From Actinomycetota bacterium (lineage in GTDB: Bacteria; Actinomycetota; Actinomycetes; Nanopelagicales; Nanopelagicaceae): DNA of 64,000 nt. A program made the translations under genes and the position numbers. The notes under the pieces were generated by a model. The model was not told the origin of the DNA. It did no database searches and was given only the letters and a program-made list of their open reading frames with translations. This document shows positions 17,575-26,363 of the stretch, one piece after another (the first letter of the stretch is position 1; each line of letters begins with the position of its first letter). Where the stretch lies: positions 62,001 to 126,000 of the forward strand of contig CANFVU010000001.1 in the NCBI GenBank assembly GCA_947450545.1. The letters are read 5' to 3'.

Positions 17575-18291
17575 CTAACAGTATTTCACGCAGGTTTTAA
17601 CTACTTGATCGAGCATTTTCTCGGTGAGTTTGCCGGTGAAAGTATTTTGCTGGCTTGGATGATAGCTCCCGACAACTAATCGCTTTACACCATCTTTGCC
17701 AACAAACGTAAAAGTACTTCCGTGTCCAAATTTGGGTCGTGGTTGAGGCAGAACCTCTCCCATCTCAACTAACGTTGCATAAATTTGTGTCCATGCAAGG
17801 CTTCCAAGAGCAAGAAAAGTTTTAGCTGTTGGCATGAGGAGTTCAATTTCATTTTTGAAAAATGGAGCACATGTCGCTTTTTCGTCAGTCGTTGGTTTAT
17901 TGTCCGGCGGCGCACATCGAACTGCACACAAGATTCGAGTGTTAATGAGTTCTTGTCCATCGTTGCGAGAGGTGCTGGTTGGAATTTTTGCGAGCTTTGC
18001 TTTATGAAGTGCGCGATAAAGCCAATCCCCTGATGAATCTCCAGTAAATACTCGCCCCGTTCTATTTGCACCATGCGCACCCGGTGCTAGCCCAAGAATA
18101 ATTATTTCTGCATCTGCAGGTCCAAATCCTGGAACAGGTTTGCCCCAATATTTCTCACTTTCGTATGCTTTTCGTTTTGTGATTGCTACATCTTCACGCC
18201 AATCGACAAGACGCGGGCAGAGAGTGCAACGGGTGATTGCCTTGTCGAGCAAAGGCAGAGATTTAGAGCGCAAGGCCCCAAGCAATTCCAT
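17575..18291 (-). CDS. Uracil-DNA glycosylase, iron-sulfur type (family 5-like)
   Basis: Removes uracil and related deaminated bases from DNA. The four cluster cysteines are visible as C22, C25 (RCTLCPRL), C126 (VRCAPP) and C141 (ATCAPFF). Motif A reads GLAPGAHGANRTGRVFTGD (67-85) and motif B contains YHPSQQN, the pattern of family 5 (UdgB) rather than family 4. At 238 residues the protein is complete. It overlaps the 3' end of ppx by 29 bases and is probably co-transcribed with ppx, DUF501 and ftsB. Confidence 0.92.
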   Translation of the reverse strand: MELLGALRSKSLPLLDKAITRCTLCPRLVDWREDVAITKRKAYESEKYWGKPVPGFGPADAEIIILGLAPGAHGANRTGRVFTGDSSGDWLYRALHKAKLAKIPTSTSRNDGQELINTRILCAVRCAPPDNKPTTDEKATCAPFFKNEIELLMPTAKTFLALGSLAWTQIYATLVEMGEVLPQPRPKFGHGSTFTFVGKDGVKRLVVGSYHPSQQNTFTGKLTEKMLDQVVKTCVKYC

Positions 18292-19174
18292 CGAGAATGT
18301 CTGACTCTGAAGCTACAAATTCACTCGCACCTGTAAGAGTCATAACTCGGGATAAGACAAGTGCGCCAGAGGTAATGACATCCACCCGCCCAGGATGCAT
18401 ATATCCAAGTGCTGCAATCTGATCGCGTGACATGGATTGGAACATCGCGGAAACCTCATGCACTTTTTCGGCGCTTATACGTGAGAGATGAATGGAATAA
18501 CGATCGTAAGCAGGCAGATTCAGCGCTGCCGCGGCCACTGTTGTGGCTGTTCCAGCAACGGCGACAAGAGTTCGGGACTGTGTGAAATCCACTGCTGTGC
18601 CAGCATCCTTGATAGCAGCATCAATATCTGCAGTTGCTTCAGCGATTTGTTGGGAAGTTGGTGGTTGAGAAGTCAGATGACGCTCGGACATACGTACACA
18701 ACCAATATTGACGCTTTTTGCGGCGCCGACTTTCTCAGTACCCAAAACAAACTCTGTTGAGCCCCCGCCGATATCGACAACAAGGAAAGGGCCATCTGCA
18801 GGAAGAAGTTCTTTTGTTGCACCCATAAAGGAAAGCGCCGCTTCTTCAGTTCCGGGAATAACTTCTGGTTCTACGCCAAGAATGTCGCGAACTCCATCAA
18901 TAAAAATCTGGCGGTTAGTTGCATCACGGGTTGCACTAGTCGCGCAAAAACGAATCTTCTCAACACCTTTTTGGCGAATAACATCTGCATATTTTTGAGT
19001 GGCAGATAAAGTTCGCCCGATTGCTTCGGGATCAAACTTTCCCGTTTTATCAACACCTTGCCCTAATCGGACAATTTCCATATTGCGAGCCACTTCACGG
19101 AAGTTCTCACCTGAAACATCTGCAATCAATAGGCGAATCGAATTAGTACCGCAATCAATAGCCGCTACTCGCAT
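18263..19174 (-). CDS. ppx: Exopolyphosphatase/pppGpp phosphohydrolase (Ppx/GppA)
   Basis: Actin-fold enzyme that hydrolyses inorganic polyphosphate or pppGpp. The N-terminal AAIDCGTNSIRLLIAD and later FLVVDIGGGSTEFVLG phosphate-binding loops are intact, as is TVAVAGTATTVAA (in part). It has about 303 residues, the short single-module form common in actinobacteria. I use ATG at 19174, which overlaps the DUF501 stop by 10 bases; a GTG six codons earlier is possible. Position after eno-ftsB-DUF501 matches the order in Mycobacterium (Rv1023-Rv1026). Confidence 0.93.
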   Translation of the reverse strand: MRVAAIDCGTNSIRLLIADVSGENFREVARNMEIVRLGQGVDKTGKFDPEAIGRTLSATQKYADVIRQKGVEKIRFCATSATRDATNRQIFIDGVRDILGVEPEVIPGTEEAALSFMGATKELLPADGPFLVVDIGGGSTEFVLGTEKVGAAKSVNIGCVRMSERHLTSQPPTSQQIAEATADIDAAIKDAGTAVDFTQSRTLVAVAGTATTVAAAALNLPAYDRYSIHLSRISAEKVHEVSAMFQSMSRDQIAALGYMHPGRVDVITSGALVLSRVMTLTGASEFVASESDILDGIAWGLAL

Positions 19175-19668
19175 GGAGAATCCATCCACCATTGAGGAAG
19201 TGCGGCAAGTGCTTCATCGCCAAAAGGATTGACACCTTCACCTGCACCCAAAGAATGAGCCACAAGTGAATGAAGGCACTTCACACGCGAAGGCATGCCT
19301 CCTGCGCTAATTCCATCTACTTCCGGAACTTCAATTCCAACTTCTTTGGCGACAGCGGTACGTGCTGCGATGAAATCATCATGGGCCGATGCATATTTAC
19401 CAGCGATGTCAGGGTCGGTAGTGAGCCGCCCTTCCATCTCTCGCATCATGCCCGTGGTTTCTAGCGTAGAAATTGCAGCAGTGAGACGAGGACAAGTTGC
19501 GTAGTAAAAAGTTGGAAATGGTGTTCCATCTGACAGGCGAGGTGGGGTTTCAACAACTGCAGGTTTTCCGCATGGGCAACGATATGCAATGGCATGCACA
19601 TTTCGTGGAGTGCGGCCTAATTGAATCTGAATTGCATCGAGATCAGCTTGAGTTGGCTTTTCACTCAT
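19165..19668 (-). CDS. DUF501 domain protein
   Basis: A 167-residue protein of the actinobacterial DUF501 family, with YRCPCGKPAVVETPPRL and FPTFYYATCPRLTAAIS, whose cysteines (in CPCG and TCPRL) may bind a metal; the C-terminal part has HSLVAHSLGAGEGVNP. Function is unknown. The ATG at 19668 overlaps the ftsB stop (ATGA); the longer frame upstream is ftsB in another phase. The conserved linkage with ftsB and ppx is the only functional hint. Confidence 0.9.
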   Translation of the reverse strand: MSEKPTQADLDAIQIQLGRTPRNVHAIAYRCPCGKPAVVETPPRLSDGTPFPTFYYATCPRLTAAISTLETTGMMREMEGRLTTDPDIAGKYASAHDDFIAARTAVAKEVGIEVPEVDGISAGGMPSRVKCLHSLVAHSLGAGEGVNPFGDEALAALPQWWMDSPCE

Positions 19669-20057
19669 GGCTGTTGAACCTGGTTGGTACTTGTTATCGA
19701 TGAAACTATTTTTGCGTACCAAGGAATACCAGTCGGGATATTTTCGGAGACAGGCGCAGCTGGGCCATTGGGATCTTTCGTCAACGAATCAGGTGCTCCG
19801 AGAACTATGTATTGACGCTCACCGGGATAGACGTAGTGCAAACGGGAACGAGCTTGTGCTGCGACGAATGCTGGATCATTCCATTGAGCAAGCTCCTGAG
19901 CAGCTTTCTTCAAAGTCTTATCGCTGTCGTGAAGCTGTGCGCTGAGTGCGCTGATTTGTGCGCGTTGTGTGAAATAACGCTGAAGAGGTGGAGCAAGTGT
20001 TACGCCAAGCAGCAGGAGAACAGTCGCAACTGCGAGCGTTCTCCCACTCTTGTTCAT
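19665..20057 (-). CDS. ftsB: FtsB/DivIC-family septum formation initiator
   Basis: A bitopic cell-division protein that binds FtsL and FtsQ. It has a membrane helix at about residues 8-24, a short coiled coil (AQISALSAQLHDSDKTLKKAA) and the family's conserved WNDPAFVAAQARSRLHYVYPGE stretch, mentioned here only in part (DPAFVAAQARSRL). At 130 residues it is slightly short at the C-terminus compared with mycobacterial homologues. It lies 9 bases after eno and overlaps DUF501. A leaderless-type -10 box overlaps the eno stop codon. Confidence 0.92.
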   Translation of the reverse strand: MNKSGRTLAVATVLLLLGVTLAPPLQRYFTQRAQISALSAQLHDSDKTLKKAAQELAQWNDPAFVAAQARSRLHYVYPGERQYIVLGAPDSLTKDPNGPAAPVSENIPTGIPWYAKIVSSITSTNQVQQP

Positions 20058-20066
20058 GAATTTAGA

Positions 20067-21425
<1,359 letters not shown>

Positions 21426-22085
21426 TTATCGTGTCGAAGAGCCCTCTTCGTGAGCGTGGATCTTGGCGATGTACGCCTTAGTAGCTGCCCGAAGTGCTGC
21501 TTCAGGGTCGATACCGCGCCCTTGAATAGCCTGAATTAAACCAAGGAGAAGTTCTCCCGCTTCATCGGAAGCAAGGCCTTCCTTGAGTTCGATGGGGTTT
21601 TCAACTGGAATTTCATATCCATATTTTTCTGCACGATACAAAACTTTGGATGCAAGTGGAAGAGCCGGTTGACCCATCGGCACGCCATCGGTTGCTGATG
21701 TTCGCCCTTTCTCTTCCTTCTTAATTGTTTCCCAGTTCTCCAAAACATCTTCGCTGCTGTTCACTACAACATCACCAAAAACATGTGGATGGCGGCGAAT
21801 TAACTTATCTGCAACGCCTTGCGCTACTTCTTCGATTCCAAATGGCTCTTCGCCGTCTTCTTCAGCCATACGTGCGTGGAAGAAAACTTGAAGGAGAACA
21901 TCGCCAAGCTCTTCGCGCATTTCTACACGATCGCCTTTTTCTACAGCATCGATAAATTCATAGGACTCTTCGAGAAGATACTTGAGAAGAGACTCGTGGG
22001 TTTGTTCTGCATCCCATGGACAACCGCCAGGCGAACGCAACCTATCCATGGTTGCGCGCAAGCGCTCCAACTGAGATTCAGACAT
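21426..22085 (-). CDS. mazG: MazG nucleoside triphosphate pyrophosphohydrolase
   Basis: House-cleaning enzyme that hydrolyses NTPs to NMPs. The single MazG core is at the N-terminal half: RLRSPGGCPWDAEQTHESLLKYLLEE (seen as GGCPWDAEQTH), EELGDVLLQVFFHA with metal-binding acidic residues, and the helix RRHPHVFGD. The C-terminal region is shorter than in E. coli MazG, and the 219-residue size matches the actinobacterial form (Rv1021-like). It sits between the lipoprotein gene and eno, as in Mycobacterium. Confidence 0.93.
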   Translation of the reverse strand: MSESQLERLRATMDRLRSPGGCPWDAEQTHESLLKYLLEESYEFIDAVEKGDRVEMREELGDVLLQVFFHARMAEEDGEEPFGIEEVAQGVADKLIRRHPHVFGDVVVNSSEDVLENWETIKKEEKGRTSATDGVPMGQPALPLASKVLYRAEKYGYEIPVENPIELKEGLASDEAGELLLGLIQAIQGRGIDPEAALRAATKAYIAKIHAHEEGSSTR

Positions 22086-22090
22086 TGAGA

Positions 22091-22711
22091 CTATTTTTTA
22101 ACTGAACCAGCAGCTAGTGGTGCTGCTGTAATTGTTGCTGCAGATGCATCCCAACTTCCATAACGTGGATTGATGGAAACTTTTAGCTTCTTTGCTTCAT
22201 CAGCAACGAGTTTCTGAACAGCTGCGTTCACATTATCTTTTGTAAAACCTGCAGAGAGAAGAGCTCGGCTGATTTTTGCTGAATAAAGATATGAGCGGAA
22301 ATACTCGCGAAGATTTTGTGGTGCAATTCCAGCGTTCACCATTGCAGCAGGAAGACTTGCCTCCCCACCAACTTGCTCAGTTACAGCCTTAATTTGATCT
22401 GTAATTTCTTGCTCTGTCACGGAAATCTTATTTGTTTTACCGATTTGGAAGAGAAGCTCAGAAATAACAAAGAAAGTGACTTGGCTGCGGTTGAGAGTTT
22501 CACCCGTTTCGAGTGAAGCGCTTGGATTAGAAATCTTTGAGCGCTCAGAAAGAATCTCTGAAACTGTGCTCTGGAGCTTGTTGATAGAAACAGAAGTCTT
22601 GCCGACTGTTGCAGCTGCGTTACCCGGGTTACTGCATGCGCTAAGAATGAAGAGTGCCGCAATCGCACCGATTGCAGTCACATAATTGCGCTTAGTCATA
22701 ACCTTCTTCAC
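22091..22711 (-). CDS. Lipoprotein with SurA-N-like helical domain
   Basis: The signal peptide ends in a lipobox LSAC, so the protein should be lipid-anchored outside the membrane. The mature part resembles the helical chaperone domain of SurA/PrsA-type proteins (GKTSVSINKLQSTV, FFVISELLFQIGKTNKISVTEQEI, AAMVNAGI...LREYFRSYL), but no parvulin prolyl-isomerase domain follows; the C-terminus is a short NPRYGSWD segment typical of this group. I favour the GTG at 22711 because GGAG lies six bases upstream; ATGs at 22723 and 22699 are alternatives. It follows mfd by 13 bases. Confidence 0.82.
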   Translation of the reverse strand: MKKVMTKRNYVTAIGAIAALFILSACSNPGNAAATVGKTSVSINKLQSTVSEILSERSKISNPSASLETGETLNRSQVTFFVISELLFQIGKTNKISVTEQEITDQIKAVTEQVGGEASLPAAMVNAGIAPQNLREYFRSYLYSAKISRALLSAGFTKDNVNAAVQKLVADEAKKLKVSINPRYGSWDASAATITAAPLAAGSVKK

Positions 22712-22724
22712 GTCAAACTCCATT

Positions 22725-25700
22725 TCATTTATTAAAAACGGTCTTGAGTACATCTCGCGCCCAGGACAGGGTTGAAGTATCTCCTACTTCCCCCGTTCCT
22801 TGCGAGTTGAGCTGGAGATTGAGAGGCGTGCCTTTCGCCACCATGACCGACTTTGTTGCCGCCTTAATGAGGGAACCTGGGAAAACGCGCATGGTGCGAA
22901 GCTGTGACGATTCAGGCAGAACAACTGGGGCAAGCTTCAGGAATTTGCCCTGCAAAACCACTTCTGTCAGACCCAAACTCTTTGCAAATGATCGTAATCG
23001 TGCAACCTCTATCAGATTTTTTGCGGGCTCTGGAAGTTCACCAAATCTATCTATCAATTCTTCAACGATTGAATCAAGATCTTTTTCGGTATGAGCATCT
23101 GCCATGCGGCGATAAATATCTAGACGCAATCTTTCTGATGGGATGTACTCCACTGGTAAATGAGCGGTTACAGGTAGCTCCACTTTACAATCTCGAACTC
23201 TTTCTTCGGTATCCACAATTCCAGTCTTGAAATCTTCTACGGCTTCACCCACCATACGCATGTAAAGGTCAAAACCAACTTCAGCAATATGACCTGATTG
23301 TTCACCACCCAATAGATTTCCTGCTCCACGAATTTCCAGATCTTTGAGCGCAACCTGCATTCCAGAACCCAGATCAGTGTTTGTCGCAATTGTTTTCAAT
23401 CGATCATGGGCAACTTCTGAGAGTGGTTTATCTGCTGAATACAAGAAATATGCATATGCGCGCTCTCGACCACGCCCGACTCGACCGCGAAGCTGGTGCA
23501 ATTGAGAAAGACCAAATGCGTCAGCGCGATCAACAATCAAAGTGTTTGCATTGGGAATATCGATTCCACTTTCAATAATTGTTGTGCAGACAAGTACGTC
23601 ATATTCCCGCTCCCAGAAAGCCAAAATGACATCCTCTAGCTCTCGCTCCCCCATTTGACCATGAGCGATACCGATTCGAGCTTCAGGTACTAATTTATGA
23701 AGATGCTCTGCGATCGCATCAATGGAATCCACTCGGTTGTGAACAAAGAAAATCTGTCCATCTCGAAGGAGCTCGCGGTGAATAGCTGCGGTTACTTGCT
23801 TATCGTCATAGAAACCAACGTAAGTAAGCACGGGGTGCCGCTCTTCAGGTGGGGTCGTGATGTTCGACATTTCACGGATACCGGTAATTGCCATCTCGAG
23901 AGTTCGTGGAATGGGTGTCGCTGACATCGATAAAACATCGACATTCGTGCGGGTTTTCTTCAATTCCTCTTTATGTTCTACGCCAAAGCGTTGTTCCTCA
24001 TCAACAATTACTAATCCCAAATCCTTGAACTGGATATCTTTTGAGAGCAAGCGATGTGTACCGATAGCGATGTCGATAGAGCCATCCGATAAGCCTGCAA
24101 CAATTTCTTTGCTCTCTTTCGCAGTATTAAATCTCGACAACCCAGCGACGCGCACGGGGAATCCCACATATCGATTCATGAAAGTGGTGAGGTGCTGCTG
24201 TACCAACAACGTTGTAGGGACTAATACTGCAACTTGTTTACCGTCCTGCACTGCTTTAAACGCGGCACGAATTGCAATTTCGGTCTTTCCATATCCAACA
24301 TCTCCACAGACCACTCGATCCATGGGATGTCGTGCTTCCATATCTTTCTTCACTTCATCGATAGTGGAGAGCTGATCAATTGTTTCAACGTATGGGAACG
24401 CTTCTTCAAGATCGCGCTGCCACGGAGTGTCAGGTGAAAATGCAAAGCCCGGAGCTGCCATTCGAGCTGCATACAGTTGAATTAATTCGGCAGCGATTTG
24501 TTTGACTGCTTTTCGAGCTTTTCTCTTTGCATTTTGCCAATCAGCACCGCCAATGCGATGTACCGCTGGAGCTTCGCCGCCAACGTACCGCGTCACTTGT
24601 TCTAAGGTATCCGTGGGAACAAAGAGTCGATCCGCAGGTTGACCTCGCTTGGATGCGGCATATTCGATCACCAAATATTCACGTGATATTCCGCCAGCAG
24701 TTCGTTGAATCAATTCAATATATCGGCCGACTCCATGTTGCTCATGTACAACAAAGTCACCTGTGCGAAGCTCAAGGGGGTCGATCGCTTTCTTACGCCG
24801 CGATGGCATTCGTGCCTGGTCCTTATTGGATGTTCGCTGACCAGATATATCTTTTTCAGTGATGAGAATTATTTTTGATGAAGCTGCAATGAATCCATGC
24901 TCGATTGGAGTCATGGTCAAATAGAGAGCATCGCGAGTGAGTGGACTATCGATTGTAGAAACTATGCGAGTCGGAATTTCAGCTTCGATAAATATCTGAT
25001 TGAAGCGATCGATGGTTCCGGGACCAGTTCCGCTAAATATGACGAGATTTCCAGAAGAAAGCCACTCCTTCATTTCAGCTACGGCAATTTCAATTTTCCC
25101 TGCATAAATCGGGATAGCTTCAAACTCATCGAGGCTGCTCTCATCGCTGCCCTCGCTTCGATAGGGATTGATCGAGCTCCAGGACATTCCGCGCGAGGAA
25201 GTAAATTTCTCCAGCTCCGAAATGGAGTAATAGCCCCCTAGTTCCAACGCAGATGAGATATCAATCGGAGCTGCGGCACCGAGCGCTGCATTCGACCAGG
25301 ATGCATCGAGGAATTCCTTATTGGTTTCAATTAAATCCAGAGCTCGTGATGTTATTCGTGGTGCATCAATAACCATTACTTCATATTCACGTGGAAGAAA
25401 TTCAATGAGGTTGTGCAAATCATCAGTAAGTGCCGCTGTTAAAGATTCCATTCCATCAACAGTGATGCCTTCTGAAAGCTTGTGACACATCTCTGAAAGT
25501 TGGGGAAATTCAGCAGCGAGATATGCTGCGCGCTTTTTAATCTCATCTGTAAGTAGGAGTTCGCGACATGGATAAATGATGAGCTCACCCACAACAGGTG
25601 AAAGGGTTCTCTGATCTGCGACGGTGAAGTGTGCAAGTTCTTCAATTGTGTCGCCGAAGAAATCCACGCGAATGGGATGCTCGTGATCGGCTGGGAAGAA

Positions 25701-26210
25701 ATCGACAATACCTCCACGGACTGCAAAATCTCCGCGCTTCTCGACTAAATCGTTTCGCACAAATCCAAAGAAAGAGAGTTTCTGAATGAGATTCTCCATA
25801 GAGAGTTCAGAGCCAATTTCCAAGCGAATGAGTTCCGTTTTTAGCAGCGCTCCGTTGATGGGTTGAATCAGTCCTCGTACTGAAGTGACAACGACTTTAA
25901 TTTTCGCGTCACCTTGAATGGAGTGAAGAGCTTTATAGCGCGCAGCAACAGTGTCGCTCTTTGGACTTAAGCGTTCGTGGGGAAGAGTTTCCCACGGAGG
26001 AAAATTGATGACGTGTGAGCTACCAATGTAGGTTTGAATTTCAGCAGTTAACTCATCGGCTCGGCGCGACGATGACGTCACAATTAAAACTGGATGATCC
26101 TGTGATCTTTTCGCGATCACCAATCCTTGTGCGGCCGTGATAGAGGAAATTACTGAATCACCGGGCGAAACAGGGAGAGCTATATCGTTGAGCGCGCGCA
26201 ATAAGGCCAT
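22725..26210 (-). CDS. mfd: Transcription-repair coupling factor Mfd
   Basis: ATP-dependent DNA translocase that removes RNA polymerase stalled at lesions and recruits UvrA. The UvrB-like N-terminal part is followed by the RNA-polymerase-interacting domain (RTGDFVVHEQHGVGRY), the RecG-like helicase with VCGDVGYGKTEIA and VDEEQRFGVEHKE, and the C-terminal TRCF domain. It has 1161 residues from the ATG at 26210, which follows a GAGAGGGGGAG ribosome-binding site; the ATG six codons earlier is possible. It heads the lipoprotein-mazG operon. A hairpin upstream could regulate it. Confidence 0.97.
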   Translation of the reverse strand: MALLRALNDIALPVSPGDSVISSITAAQGLVIAKRSQDHPVLIVTSSSRRADELTAEIQTYIGSSHVINFPPWETLPHERLSPKSDTVAARYKALHSIQGDAKIKVVVTSVRGLIQPINGALLKTELIRLEIGSELSMENLIQKLSFFGFVRNDLVEKRGDFAVRGGIVDFFPADHEHPIRVDFFGDTIEELAHFTVADQRTLSPVVGELIIYPCRELLLTDEIKKRAAYLAAEFPQLSEMCHKLSEGITVDGMESLTAALTDDLHNLIEFLPREYEVMVIDAPRITSRALDLIETNKEFLDASWSNAALGAAAPIDISSALELGGYYSISELEKFTSSRGMSWSSINPYRSEGSDESSLDEFEAIPIYAGKIEIAVAEMKEWLSSGNLVIFSGTGPGTIDRFNQIFIEAEIPTRIVSTIDSPLTRDALYLTMTPIEHGFIAASSKIILITEKDISGQRTSNKDQARMPSRRKKAIDPLELRTGDFVVHEQHGVGRYIELIQRTAGGISREYLVIEYAASKRGQPADRLFVPTDTLEQVTRYVGGEAPAVHRIGGADWQNAKRKARKAVKQIAAELIQLYAARMAAPGFAFSPDTPWQRDLEEAFPYVETIDQLSTIDEVKKDMEARHPMDRVVCGDVGYGKTEIAIRAAFKAVQDGKQVAVLVPTTLLVQQHLTTFMNRYVGFPVRVAGLSRFNTAKESKEIVAGLSDGSIDIAIGTHRLLSKDIQFKDLGLVIVDEEQRFGVEHKEELKKTRTNVDVLSMSATPIPRTLEMAITGIREMSNITTPPEERHPVLTYVGFYDDKQVTAAIHRELLRDGQIFFVHNRVDSIDAIAEHLHKLVPEARIGIAHGQMGERELEDVILAFWEREYDVLVCTTIIESGIDIPNANTLIVDRADAFGLSQLHQLRGRVGRGRERAYAYFLYSADKPLSEVAHDRLKTIATNTDLGSGMQVALKDLEIRGAGNLLGGEQSGHIAEVGFDLYMRMVGEAVEDFKTGIVDTEERVRDCKVELPVTAHLPVEYIPSERLRLDIYRRMADAHTEKDLDSIVEELIDRFGELPEPAKNLIEVARLRSFAKSLGLTEVVLQGKFLKLAPVVLPESSQLRTMRVFPGSLIKAATKSVMVAKGTPLNLQLNSQGTGEVGDTSTLSWARDVLKTVFNK

Positions 26211-26243
26211 AACTCCCCCTCTCTCCATAGATAAACGCCTAAA

Positions 26244-26269
26244 ACCCCCACTTCTAAAAGAAGGGGGGT
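26244..26269 (-). promoter_or_regulatory. Hairpin in the mfd upstream region
   Basis: On the minus strand an ACCCCCCTTC arm pairs with GAAG(T)GGGGGT around a TTTTA loop, with one bulged base, and is followed by only three or four T. It lies 15 bases before the first possible mfd start. It could act as a weak terminator or attenuator in the mfd leader, or simply insulate the divergent mfd and ppc promoters. Confidence 0.45.
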
Positions 26270-26278
26270 GATGCGTAC

Positions 26279-26331
26279 ATGACCAGTGTAATCAATCCCC
26301 GACCCTCTTCTCACTATATGAATCTGGTCAT
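26279..26331. repeat. Inverted repeat between mfd and ppc
   Basis: ATGACCAG (26279-26286) and its exact complement CTGGTCAT (26324-26331) are separated by 37 bases in the divergent mfd/ppc region. The arms could be half-sites for a regulator, one on each side of the likely ppc promoter (TATATG near 26315). The regulator is unknown. Confidence 0.4.
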
Positions 26332-26363
26332 CAGACACAAAGTGGGAATGGAATGATTACCCC

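Noticed and set aside
22744-25241. Plus-strand open frames of 60-170 codons inside mfd, and similar frames opposite many other genes
   Set aside because: They lie opposite conserved coding sequence, have no family resemblance or ribosome-binding sites, and are shadows of codon bias.
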